Below are positions 9,361 through 18,999 of a DNA stretch of 64,000 nt, in pieces. Source of the stretch: Lyngbya sp. PCC 8106 (GTDB lineage Bacteria; Cyanobacteriota; Cyanobacteriia; Cyanobacteriales; Microcoleaceae). The stretch lies in NCBI RefSeq assembly GCF_000169095.1, contig NZ_AAVU01000006.1:124001-188000 (forward strand). Direction: 5' to 3'. The translations under genes were made by a program, and so were the position numbers. The notes below the pieces were generated by a model. It was given only the letters and a program-made list of their open reading frames with translations, had not been told where the DNA came from and did not search any database. Each line of letters begins with the position of its first letter. Position 1 is the stretch's first letter.

Positions 9361-10998
9361 TTAAAATTCTGCGGGCGCTCGACAGATCCACACACAATCT
9401 CTCGGGATAGTTTGAGTATCTTTGAGCATAATCTCATAGTTTAGATGAGTCAGAAACTTCTCCATAATCGAGTCAGTCATCACTGAAAATGACGTTCCAT
9501 GTCTGCGTCCCAATAAGTTCTTATCCCAGTCATTTAGAAACTTATTCCACCCTAATTCACTCAAAATATTGGTATGGTGAAAAAGACATAAGCGCTCGCC
9601 CCGCATCAGTTGAGGAATTTGGGTTAGATAGTTGAAAATATCTCGCGGTTCAATATGTACCATCGTATCGTAGCAGAAGCAGAAATCAATTGAGCCGGGG
9701 TTAATCCCCTCTAATTTTAAACCATCAAGCTTGACATAACTGACTCGTTCTTCGCCTAAGCGATCGCGGGTTGTTTGCAACATCTTAGTTGAAATATCTG
9801 CACAAATCAAACTCTGACAATATTTTAACAATAATGCGGCGGTTTTTCCGCCCCCAATTCCGATTTCTAAAACGGTTTGATGGGATTGAATATAAGGCGC
9901 AATAAACTGGTTTTCAATTAAGGCTTCATATTCGGCTAGAGATTGAGCGGCACCGGCGGCTAACCCAATCCATTCATCACCCGGATAACTATACTCAGAA
10001 TCGGTACGCCAATTTTTAATATAATCATCCCAAGCCCCTTCATAATCAATTTTTGAATCGTTCATTATCGGTTGTTTAAGTTGAGTAGTAGACGTAAATA
10101 AGGAAGAAGAAGTTCTTTCTAAAACCGCTTTGTTAGAGGAATCTTCTTCCTCTAATTTTAGCGGTAATTGTTTTTCTTTCCAGTCAAATTCTTGACCTAG
10201 AAATTCTACCAGTTTATCATTATAGGGTTGAAAATATTCAGTTAGGTGTTGACGAATTTGTGGACTGACTTGTGGATAAGCACCGACATTATATTTTTTA
10301 TAGTTCGGAAGTTGATACGGGGGTAAACCCAAGAACTCAAAGACTTGATTCACACTCTCTGAACACTGGCTTAAAAAATCTTCACTTCTAAGGATTAAAA
10401 ATTGTTCTCGCGGAAATAAATTCATCCAGTTTTGTAACTGTTCAATATAAATTCCTCGGGAAAGGTAGGAATAATGTTGATGATTATAGCTATAATAATT
10501 TTCATCGGATAGGAGTTTTTCAAGTTCTCCCTGAAGTCGTTCGGGTTCTTGAGTAATTGCTTCTTCTAAGGATAACATTTCATAGCCTAAATTCACTTCC
10601 CAATAGTAATGAGAAATTGCTCTATCTACAGGGTTTCTCAGCAAAACAATAAATTTCATTTGGGGAAAGTGTTGATAAACCCGTTCGGGAACACCAGGAT
10701 GAAAGAGATAATAAGGGGTTCCTTCTCCTGTGAATAAGAGATTTCCATCTGCTGAGGTGGGAAATTGAGTGTGATACCAGTCTATTCCTTTTTGATAGTA
10801 TAAGCTAAAAAAATGAACTTCTTTTTGTACCGCAGGGATAATCTGGGGATGCTGACAGAGATAATTATAGAGGGAATTTGTTCCGCCTTTTTGAGTTCCT
10901 AAAATCATAAAATGAGGCGGTTTTAGGCGTTCATACGAATTCATCTTTGACGGGTTCAAGTTGCTCTCCTTAGTGTTTTTTAGACTAAATTTTCTCAA
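9361..10998 (-). CDS. Sulfotransferase-methyltransferase fusion
   Basis: The N-terminal half is a PAPS-dependent sulfotransferase: HFMILGTQKGGTNSLYNYL carries the 5'-phosphosulfate loop and KFIVLLRNPVDRAISHYYW the 3'-phosphate motif. After a low-complexity linker (residues ~285-330) follows a class I SAM methyltransferase with motif I VLEIGIGGGKTAALL near residue 372 and the later ICADISTKML and GSIDFCFCYDTMVHIEP elements. The longest frame begins with TTG at 10996-10998, ten bases after the upstream stop and just after GGAAGGAG; another TTG and an ATG (10942-10944) are alternatives. The fusion suggests one polypeptide that sulfates and methylates the same glycan. It lies within the operon between the giant enzyme and the GT4 gene. 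Confidence 0.87.
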   Translation of the reverse strand: MRKFSLKNTKESNLNPSKMNSYERLKPPHFMILGTQKGGTNSLYNYLCQHPQIIPAVQKEVHFFSLYYQKGIDWYHTQFPTSADGNLLFTGEGTPYYLFHPGVPERVYQHFPQMKFIVLLRNPVDRAISHYYWEVNLGYEMLSLEEAITQEPERLQGELEKLLSDENYYSYNHQHYSYLSRGIYIEQLQNWMNLFPREQFLILRSEDFLSQCSESVNQVFEFLGLPPYQLPNYKKYNVGAYPQVSPQIRQHLTEYFQPYNDKLVEFLGQEFDWKEKQLPLKLEEEDSSNKAVLERTSSSLFTSTTQLKQPIMNDSKIDYEGAWDDYIKNWRTDSEYSYPGDEWIGLAAGAAQSLAEYEALIENQFIAPYIQSHQTVLEIGIGGGKTAALLLKYCQSLICADISTKMLQTTRDRLGEERVSYVKLDGLKLEGINPGSIDFCFCYDTMVHIEPRDIFNYLTQIPQLMRGERLCLFHHTNILSELGWNKFLNDWDKNLLGRRHGTSFSVMTDSIMEKFLTHLNYEIMLKDTQTIPRDCVWICRAPAEF

Positions 10999-11008
10999 AG
11001 TCTCCTTC

Positions 11009-14000
11009 CTAGAATTTCTTAGGACGCAAGATACACAAACAAAAATCAGATTCTAAACTCCCTGGAATTTCCATTAAAATTTCTTCAAATTCTAGCAACA
11101 ACCGGACAATAGTTTCTCCCTTCGGTTCACCGGGTAACAGTTGAGCATGATTTAAAAGCGGATAGAGAGGATGTAAAATTCCACCCCCAAAAGGATTATA
11201 AACTTCAACGTCGAAATAATATTCAAGAAACGGTAAAATTAATTTAGAACGCACCGCTTCGGAGGGGTCAGTATTAAAGACTTGATAAATAGTTGGGTTA
11301 ATAAATTCGCTTTGTAGTCCCGAACGTAACAGTTCGTTAAAACAACCATACAAACGATTAATTAACTCTACTTTCTTGCGGCTATAAATGCAGTAGTTAT
11401 CGCCGACATATTCATTGACAATAAAATAACTTTCGGGATGCAATGATTGATGAACAATTTCTAAAAACCGCTCAATTTCTTTGACATGATGCAATGAACC
11501 CGAACAAAACGCAATATCATATTTCTTCCCGCTATCGAGGGTGAAGGTATTAAAATCATCGGTGTAGAAATTAACCTTAACTCCGGCAATTTCCGCACGA
11601 TGTTTTGCTATGTCTAGGGAGGCTTCGGAGAAATCAAACGCATCAATTGTTTTGGCAAAATTAGCCTCCGCTAAGGTCACTTCATGGTTTCCCATTCCGC
11701 ATCCCAACGATAATAAATTATTAAAGCTTCTTCCTGCGAAATAATCTTCTATCAACCATCGCAACCAATATTTCTGTGTTTGACCTCCCGACATTCGCCG
11801 ATGAATAGTATCCTCAATAATCGGGTTTGATATCCATTCACTCGCACTCGCCGCAGTCGGATTTGCTTCCCAATAACTTTTATCTTGGGCGGGTTTTGTG
11901 GGTTGCAAAACGGGTTCGGGTGTTGACAGAGGTTGAATAAATTCTGCGGGGGAAACAGTTTGATGGGGATGGGGATTAATAAAGTAGGCTTCCTCAAATA
12001 TTTGATGGTATTCTTGTGTCATTTCCTCGAAACTATTTAACGAGGCGAGGACATATTTCCCATTCTCTGCGAGGCGTTGACGTTCAGAGTCGTTTTCTAA
12101 CAGTTTAATCAAATTTTCAGTTAATTCTTCAGGTTTATCGGGAGTGTAAAATAAACCATTGACTCCGGGTCTAACTTGTTCAGAAATCCCAAAAACGGGG
12201 GTGGTAATAATGGGTAAATTATACGCCATTGCTTCAAGAATCACTCGCGGATAACTTTCAATGCGAGAAGTACAAACAAAAATATCAGCCGCTTGGTAAT
12301 ATTTCGGAGTTTCAGGTGTTTCAGGAATAATAGAAATTTTAGACTGTAAAGGAGGCGGAAGTTGCTTGACTAATGTTGTGACTTGTGTACTATAAACACT
12401 CGGGCGATCGCCAACAATCAAACAACGAATTCGGTTATAGTATTCTGGGGGTAATAATGCTAAAGCTTTGACTAAATCCTGCTGACCTTTGCGTTCACAA
12501 ACGGTTCCAACTAACAGAATAACAATTTCTGAGTCTTTAACTTGTAACGCTTCTCTCGCGTCTTGGCGGTTCCATTGTTCGGCGACTAATTTAAACCGTT
12601 CCACATCCATTCCATTGTGAATGACGGTAAAATTGTGATGACTATTTAAAGGTAAATAAATATTTCGGGTTGCATCCGCCACAAAAATAACCCGATAAGG
12701 ATAGCGGAAACATTCTAACGCTCGGGCGGCAATTTCTGCACCAAACCCATTAAAATAAGTTTGCCAAGCCTCGCTTTCGTGAACATTCCAAACGGAAGGA
12801 ACTCCTACTTTTTGGGCGCAGTCTACCATGAAAAAGTTTTCTAAGGTATTTGCATAAACCACATCATAACAATTTAGCTGTATTTGTTCAGCAAAATCGG
12901 TGAGGGCGAGGTCATATTGTTCCCGTTGATAGATATTAATTAAAGGATGGTCTTGTACAATAACCGTAATGCCTTTTTGTTCGTAAGCTGCTCGCAACGG
13001 CCCATCATTCACACAAAAAATAACAGGTTCTATTTTATCCTGGGCGGCTAATTGTACCGCAATTTCATATTGATGTAACGGTGCGCCTGTATATTCTAAA
13101 GCGTTGCTACACATCAACACTCGCGGCTTAATTTTCACCGGGGGATTTTGTATATTAAACCGTCGGGGTTGAATGTGAAACCATTCATTATCTAGGGATA
13201 AATGATGGCTGTAATAAGGGTCAATTTTATCAGCATATTTTTGACGGAAATGAGCGACTTCTTTCGGGTCATCTTTAAACCCTCTGGATGTTCCTTCTTT
13301 GTGTAATAATTCCGCTTCTGCACAATAGACACAACGATAATTCTTTTCGGTCAAACGATAACCATAGTCGGCATCATTATAAGCAACAGCAAAGTTTTGT
13401 TCATCAAATCCCCCTAACTCTAAAAACAGTTGACGAGGGGTTAATAAACAAGCTGCTGTCACCGCAGAATAGTTTCGCACGACTTTAGAATAAGCCAGAT
13501 ATCCAAAATAATCTCGATGAGAAAGTTTGAACGCATGACCTGCGAGTTTGTGGTGTAACCCATGAATAATTCCGGCGTGTTGAATATGGTCATCGGGGAA
13601 GATTAATCGCGCCCCGACAGCACCGACTTTTTCAAACTGAATATAACCCATCATCTGACTTAACCACTCGGGAGAAATAATTTCGGTGTCGTTGTTTAAA
13701 AATAAAACATAGTCAGTTTGAGTCTGTTCAACCGCCCGGTTATTTATCGCAGCAAAACTAAATTTACCGTGAGGATTAGCAACTCTGAGAACAGAAATTT
13801 TGGGTTCAGTTTCAGCCAGAGCAATCCAATCCAAATATTCTAAAGTTTTGGGGTCATCGCTTTCGTTATCAATAATCATAACTTCATAGTTTTGATAGGT
13901 CGTTTTTTCTAACAACGACTTCAAACAAGCTTGTAATAAATTAAGCTGATTTTTCGTGGGAATAATAATCGTGACAGAGGGGCCGTTATCGATAAATTGA

Positions 14001-17000
14001 TGGGAAAAAATTCCCAAACTTTGTTTAACCGCCCAGTCCGGTTGATACACTTTAGATTCAATTTCTCGACGGTCTAAAGCCTCTTGAACGGCTAGACGAC
14101 CTGCTTCAAAACTCGCAGGTTTAGCGGCACCAGAAATAGCGGTTGAACCGGGAGCTGTTCGCCAGTGATATAATACTAAAGGTAAATGAGCAATATGATG
14201 AGTATTTTCTGTTATTCTCAGGGCTAAATCATAATCCTGTGACCCTTCAAATCCTAACCGCATTCCGGCGACTTGTTCAAATAGTTTGCGCCGCAAAACT
14301 AACGCATGACCTATATACATATAAGATAACAGGAGTTCAGGCGACCAATCGGGTTTAAATTGAGGCGCGAACCGTTTTCCTTCTGTATCGATTTTGTCGT
14401 CGTCGGTATACATAACGTCGGTTTCAGGGTTTTCTACGAGGTAAAGGGCGATTTCTCCTAACGCATTGGGGGTGAGTTCGTCGTCGTGGTCTAGTAAGAG
14501 AATAAATTCCCCGGTGGCGAGAACTGCGGCTGAGTTGGTTGCGCGACTAATATTACCGTTTTCGGGGCGAAAGATGACTTTTATTCGTTCATCTTCTTCG
14601 GCAAATTTATTCAAAAATTCGGCAATTTCTGGGTCGCTACTGCAATCATCAGCGATGCACAATTCCCAGTTAGAATAAACTTGATTAATGACGCTATTAA
14701 TCGCTTTTTCTAAAAATTCTATCGGGGGATTATAAACAGGCATCACCACCGAAATTTTTGCTAATTTTTCCGTTGGATAAGTTTGCAGTCGAGTTTGTAA
14801 ATACTCTAAACTGCGTTGTGTCCATTGGTTCGCACTCAACCAAGCCTCATAAGGGTCGATGGGTTTGGGGAGTTCAAAACCCGAAGGGAGGAGGGCGAGG
14901 TCGGTGGTGGCTTTGGTTTTGCGGTACATCATCCGCGTTTGACGAATAATTGCCGGAATTTCGTTGGGTAGGGGCAGGAGGCGGCCCAGGCGTTGCTTGC
15001 GTTCGGCGGCCCGTTGGCGAATGGCCCCGACAAATTCTGATAACTGTCGCATTTTGGCCGAACTTTTGGCGGCGAGTCCATAGCGCCTTACAGTCAACGG
15101 TTGACTAAAGCTGTAAGTAACGGTTTCTCCGGTTTCTAACTCGGCTTCTAATACCACAGGCCACTGACCGACGGGGACATCCATCAAGACTTCAAAGCCG
15201 CTATTGCCACTTCCGGGCCAGTCGGGAAAGACTTCGCCCACGTCCCGACGTTGCAACCCATAGGCACATTGCATCGAATGTTCGCCACAGTTTAAGGTCA
15301 GTTGGGTGATGGGATGTTGGGGGTGACAACACCAACCTGCAAATAGAATTTGTCCGGGTCGTTGTTCTAGAGTGGGAACATCAAGAGAGGCTTGAATGGG
15401 GGAAACTTGCAGGGTATAGGTGGCGAATTTTTTCCATTTTCCCTTAGGATTTTGCAGTTCTAAATTAACGCTGTGATTGCCAACTATTAAGGGAATTTCT
15501 AGGCGGAATCCACATTTTTTAGCCGCTTCTATCCTATCAAAATGTTGGGCAACATCTAAGCGTTCTATTCCATAAACCCCTTCAAATGTTTCTGAACCTA
15601 TTTTAGCACGAATTTCGGTAAAATCGCGCTTTCCGGTATAAAAACACCAGCCTTCTATTTGGGTAAATGTATCGCCATTGCCGATAAATTCCCATTGGGT
15701 TGGAGTCTCGATGTAATGGATATATTTGGCGGGGAGTTGGCGTCGAGCAAAACTTTTAAAGTCAACCCATTTTTCTCGGATTTTCCAAAGTTTAGAAGAT
15801 TTAATCGCAGTGACTTCGCCTTGGGTTTGAACGAGTTCGAGTTGGGTTTGACCGAGTTCATTTTCCAGGGTATAAATTTTATTGAGGGCTTCTTGAAAAT
15901 GGGCTTGAGACTCAAGTAAACTTTGCTGAAACGTCGCGGTTTGATATTGATGTTGACTCAGTTGAGTTTCTGCATGGGCGAGTTGAGTTTCGGTATGAGT
16001 GAGTTGGGTTAGGGTTTCTTGGTATTGAAGTTGAATTTGTTCGAGTTGTCCTTGGGTTTTCCCAAGTTCTGTTTCTGTTACTGTTAATTTATCTGCGGCT
16101 TCTTGAAAGTTTCTTTCTAAGTTTTGGGCGTGTATTTCTGACCCATTTAACTTATTTTGGGTTCCGACCAGTTGTTGTTGGGTTTTGCCGAGTTCTTCTT
16201 CGACTGTTGTGAGTTTTTTAATCGCTTCTTGACGGGTATTTTCAGCAGTATTCGTTTTGAGTTGAGCCAGACCAAGTTCTTCTTCTGTTGTAATCAGTTT
16301 ATCTAAGGTTTCTTGATAGCGAATTTCAACGCCATCAAGCTGAAGTTGGGTTTGACCCAGTTCGGTTTCAGTTGTAACTAATTTATCAACGGCTTCTTGA
16401 AATCTATCTTCCCACTGTTCAATATCAATTTGAAGCTGTTCGTTTTCTTGAGTTAATAGTTTTTTGTCTTTTTCCAATAAACGAATTTGTGACCAATCTT
16501 TAAACACCCAAGTTAAAGAGGTGGACTGGTTTAAAACTTGTGACTCTACTGGGGTTAACCCGCGACTGAGATTTTCAGCTAATGCTTCAAGTTGTAAATA
16601 AAGGTCGATAGAATCTGGAAAACATTGTTTAATCAGTTGCGGTCTGGGAGTGGCTAAAATATTATCAACTAATAAAGTAGGGTCAAAATTATCTTCTGGA
16701 GGAGTGGGTAAATCCAGGTTGAATTTAGTATTAATTGCTTGAATAAACTCTTGAGGCTTAGTCCCCACTTTATAGACATTTACTAACAAACTCTGCTCTG
16801 GATTTTCTTGATAAAAATCGAGAACTTTTTTATTGTAATACATCCACATTTTTACCGCTAATTCTGGAGATTTTATCAGCGTTAAGTCTGTGGAACGGCG
16901 ATAAAGAGAATCAACAACTTCCCAGGGAGAACGATAAACAAATATAAAATGAGCAGGCGGCAGCATTTCCTGCCAAAAGTTTAAAAATAATGTCGTTCTC

Positions 17001-17347
17001 GGGTCTTTCCATCCCCAAGGATGCTGAGAATCTTGGTTGTTTTGAATTAAACTTTCAGCTTGTTCAGTCTGTCGTGAATTTAGGGAAATATTCGACTGAA
17101 AAGTACACCCCAACTCATCAATATTATGGTCGCGTAAAACTCCCTTGTGAAATTCGACAAAATCAACATTTTCAAAGTGTCCTTTCACGTTGCCATAATT
17201 TGCTCCAACAAGGCGTTTCCCAATATTAACGCCCAAACGTTGTAGTAAAGATGCCGTCAAAGAAGTTCCGGAACGGTGCATTCCAGTAACAATAATAATC
17301 GGTGAGTGACTTTCAGCTTTCTCCATCGTTTTTAGGTTGTTTTTCAA
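11009..17347 (-). CDS. Giant multi-domain sulfotransferase/glycosyltransferase/methyltransferase
   Basis: This 2112-residue protein combines at least six modules. Residues 1-~270 are a sulfotransferase (IIIVTGMHRSGTSLTASLL; FVYRSPWEVVDSLYRRS). Residues ~285-545 are a long coiled coil of repeating TETELGQTQ-type units, closing with SSKLWKIREKW. Residues ~560-790 are two beta-sandwich-like domains with EGWCFY and AGWCCHP elements. GT2 domains begin near 861 (KISVVMPVYNPP) and 1123 (VTIIIPTKNQLNLL; FLNNDTEI). A GT4 domain spans ~1409-1790 (LLVGTVCERKGQQDLV, RIESYPRVILEAMAYNLPI). A methyltransferase is at ~1875-2112 (LLSLGCGMGNHEVTLAE). It therefore could add three sugars, a sulfate and a methyl group. 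It sits in the operon 42 bases after a methyltransferase/coiled-coil gene and 10 bases before the next gene. Assembly of a repeat unit or primer is inferred. Confidence 0.92.
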   Translation of the reverse strand: MKNNLKTMEKAESHSPIIIVTGMHRSGTSLTASLLQRLGVNIGKRLVGANYGNVKGHFENVDFVEFHKGVLRDHNIDELGCTFQSNISLNSRQTEQAESLIQNNQDSQHPWGWKDPRTTLFLNFWQEMLPPAHFIFVYRSPWEVVDSLYRRSTDLTLIKSPELAVKMWMYYNKKVLDFYQENPEQSLLVNVYKVGTKPQEFIQAINTKFNLDLPTPPEDNFDPTLLVDNILATPRPQLIKQCFPDSIDLYLQLEALAENLSRGLTPVESQVLNQSTSLTWVFKDWSQIRLLEKDKKLLTQENEQLQIDIEQWEDRFQEAVDKLVTTETELGQTQLQLDGVEIRYQETLDKLITTEEELGLAQLKTNTAENTRQEAIKKLTTVEEELGKTQQQLVGTQNKLNGSEIHAQNLERNFQEAADKLTVTETELGKTQGQLEQIQLQYQETLTQLTHTETQLAHAETQLSQHQYQTATFQQSLLESQAHFQEALNKIYTLENELGQTQLELVQTQGEVTAIKSSKLWKIREKWVDFKSFARRQLPAKYIHYIETPTQWEFIGNGDTFTQIEGWCFYTGKRDFTEIRAKIGSETFEGVYGIERLDVAQHFDRIEAAKKCGFRLEIPLIVGNHSVNLELQNPKGKWKKFATYTLQVSPIQASLDVPTLEQRPGQILFAGWCCHPQHPITQLTLNCGEHSMQCAYGLQRRDVGEVFPDWPGSGNSGFEVLMDVPVGQWPVVLEAELETGETVTYSFSQPLTVRRYGLAAKSSAKMRQLSEFVGAIRQRAAERKQRLGRLLPLPNEIPAIIRQTRMMYRKTKATTDLALLPSGFELPKPIDPYEAWLSANQWTQRSLEYLQTRLQTYPTEKLAKISVVMPVYNPPIEFLEKAINSVINQVYSNWELCIADDCSSDPEIAEFLNKFAEEDERIKVIFRPENGNISRATNSAAVLATGEFILLLDHDDELTPNALGEIALYLVENPETDVMYTDDDKIDTEGKRFAPQFKPDWSPELLLSYMYIGHALVLRRKLFEQVAGMRLGFEGSQDYDLALRITENTHHIAHLPLVLYHWRTAPGSTAISGAAKPASFEAGRLAVQEALDRREIESKVYQPDWAVKQSLGIFSHQFIDNGPSVTIIIPTKNQLNLLQACLKSLLEKTTYQNYEVMIIDNESDDPKTLEYLDWIALAETEPKISVLRVANPHGKFSFAAINNRAVEQTQTDYVLFLNNDTEIISPEWLSQMMGYIQFEKVGAVGARLIFPDDHIQHAGIIHGLHHKLAGHAFKLSHRDYFGYLAYSKVVRNYSAVTAACLLTPRQLFLELGGFDEQNFAVAYNDADYGYRLTEKNYRCVYCAEAELLHKEGTSRGFKDDPKEVAHFRQKYADKIDPYYSHHLSLDNEWFHIQPRRFNIQNPPVKIKPRVLMCSNALEYTGAPLHQYEIAVQLAAQDKIEPVIFCVNDGPLRAAYEQKGITVIVQDHPLINIYQREQYDLALTDFAEQIQLNCYDVVYANTLENFFMVDCAQKVGVPSVWNVHESEAWQTYFNGFGAEIAARALECFRYPYRVIFVADATRNIYLPLNSHHNFTVIHNGMDVERFKLVAEQWNRQDAREALQVKDSEIVILLVGTVCERKGQQDLVKALALLPPEYYNRIRCLIVGDRPSVYSTQVTTLVKQLPPPLQSKISIIPETPETPKYYQAADIFVCTSRIESYPRVILEAMAYNLPIITTPVFGISEQVRPGVNGLFYTPDKPEELTENLIKLLENDSERQRLAENGKYVLASLNSFEEMTQEYHQIFEEAYFINPHPHQTVSPAEFIQPLSTPEPVLQPTKPAQDKSYWEANPTAASASEWISNPIIEDTIHRRMSGGQTQKYWLRWLIEDYFAGRSFNNLLSLGCGMGNHEVTLAEANFAKTIDAFDFSEASLDIAKHRAEIAGVKVNFYTDDFNTFTLDSGKKYDIAFCSGSLHHVKEIERFLEIVHQSLHPESYFIVNEYVGDNYCIYSRKKVELINRLYGCFNELLRSGLQSEFINPTIYQVFNTDPSEAVRSKLILPFLEYYFDVEVYNPFGGGILHPLYPLLNHAQLLPGEPKGETIVRLLLEFEEILMEIPGSLESDFCLCILRPKKF

Positions 17348-17389
17348 AAGTAACTAATAATTCTTTTTTATCCCTCAAATCCTTTTTGC

Positions 17390-18958
17390 TCAATCGTTAT
17401 CCGATAAACCTATAGCACGCCTCAGTTTAAACCATTTTGTCCTCAATTTCCAGAATTTACTACTTTCCATCGCTTGAATACGGTTTTGTGCCTGTTCAAG
17501 CAGAACTTGATATGATTCCAGTTGCCCTTGATATTTACCCACTTCCGTTTCAGTCTGTGACAGTTTCGCTTCACATTGTCCGAGTTGGGCTTGCACAAAG
17601 TCAAGTTGTGTTTCCCTCTGCAAGAGTTGGGCTTGGGTTTGTCCTAGTTTTTCCTCAGTTTGAGCCAACTTTGCTTGAGACTGTTCAAGTTGATTTTGAG
17701 TCTGGTGTAATTGGGTCTGAGTTTGGTTTAATTTTACCTGCTTTTGTTGTAGTTTTACTTGCATTTGGTGTAAGTCAGTTCGCAATGAAATCAGATGAGT
17801 CTGCCATTGAGTTTGAGGAATGAGTGATTTCACAACATCTGTTTCAATAATCCATTCTAAACCTGCAAAATTTACGGCTCGAATTATAAGAATATCTTCG
17901 GGTGAAAACTGATGACGGTTAATTTCACAAGACCAACCAGAATATAATGCTTCAGGTCGATTAAAATGTTTAACTAAATCTGGTCGTTCAATCTGAGGTT
18001 GACAGTGTTGAATCAACTGATTATTGACTATCATTTGAATTGTTTTCACTTGACTATTGGGATTAAAATCAACCGCCCATCCTTCTAAATAGAGATTACC
18101 ATTCGGTTTGAGTTCACAACTATCTAAATAACCCAGAGGATGATAATTGAAGTTTATTTCTGTTAAGCTATTCTGTTTTTTGGGGGTGACGACATACAAA
18201 TCTTGATAGTTACTTAGTCCTTTTTTGATGCGGTAAATTGTGGCTTGATTTTGACTAACTTTACCTATTAATTCGTGAATATAAGATTCAGTAACATAGG
18301 TTGTCCCATATTCATTCCGGTCAAGAAACTGACTCTCACTACTTTCGGTTGAAAAGACAATTCCTGACGGTAACATTTGTACGTGGGAGGGCATAACAGC
18401 CTCATCTAATACACTAAAAATTAGCAAGCCTTCAGGAGTTAAAAGGTCATAAAGTCGCTGCATCCAACGAGTGAAAGTTCGCTGAGGCATATGGCTAAAA
18501 AATGAGCCTGCATAGATACAATCAAATTTTTTATCACTCGGATAATCTTCAGGTTCACGAGTAGAAATAATCCCATTCACACCAAAGGTTTCTATCTGAA
18601 ATTTTACCGCATTGGCATAAATATCCGATACCCAAACCTTCTCAGGAGCAATTTCTTGAATTAAAAATCGGGTCGAACGTCCATAACCACAAGCAAAATC
18701 TAGAAAAGAATCAACTTGAGCAAAACTGCCAAAGTGTGTATTAATAATTTGTCGGATAGAATCAATAATAGAACGTCCTAATAAATAATAATAGACTAAA
18801 GCGCGATCACTATTGCGGTCTTCTGACTCATCCAACTGATACAAGTACATTTCATCGTCGGCTGCAATTTGAGGCTGAAAGCTTTGGGGCGAGTGAGCTA
18901 GATGTTGAGTTACAGTTTTAACAATGGGGTTATTCTCGACAAAACGGTTAGTTTCCAT
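17390..18958 (-). CDS. Methyltransferase with coiled-coil tail (paralogue 1)
   Basis: 522 residues. The N-terminal part is a class I methyltransferase with motif I SFLDFACGYGRSTRFLIQE near residue 83, then VWVSDIYANAVKF, FDCIYAGSFFSHMP and LLTPEGLLIFSVLDE. Residues ~275-375 are a beta-rich domain (LEGWAVDFNPNSQVKTIQMI, ERPDLVKHF) of the type also found inside the 2112-residue neighbour. Residues ~390-500 are a glutamine-rich coiled coil (QTQTQLHQTQNQLEQSQ), and the protein ends with SSKFWKLRTKWFKLRRAIGL, a basic aromatic helix. The layout recalls WbdD-type chain terminators in which a coiled coil measures glycan length; that function is inferred. It is a tandem duplicate of the next gene, 41 bases apart. 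Confidence 0.9.
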   Translation of the reverse strand: METNRFVENNPIVKTVTQHLAHSPQSFQPQIAADDEMYLYQLDESEDRNSDRALVYYYLLGRSIIDSIRQIINTHFGSFAQVDSFLDFACGYGRSTRFLIQEIAPEKVWVSDIYANAVKFQIETFGVNGIISTREPEDYPSDKKFDCIYAGSFFSHMPQRTFTRWMQRLYDLLTPEGLLIFSVLDEAVMPSHVQMLPSGIVFSTESSESQFLDRNEYGTTYVTESYIHELIGKVSQNQATIYRIKKGLSNYQDLYVVTPKKQNSLTEINFNYHPLGYLDSCELKPNGNLYLEGWAVDFNPNSQVKTIQMIVNNQLIQHCQPQIERPDLVKHFNRPEALYSGWSCEINRHQFSPEDILIIRAVNFAGLEWIIETDVVKSLIPQTQWQTHLISLRTDLHQMQVKLQQKQVKLNQTQTQLHQTQNQLEQSQAKLAQTEEKLGQTQAQLLQRETQLDFVQAQLGQCEAKLSQTETEVGKYQGQLESYQVLLEQAQNRIQAMESSKFWKLRTKWFKLRRAIGLSDND

Positions 18959-18999
18959 AGTTTGTTTTCAAGTTAAATGTTTTTTGAGGTTTTTTATTT

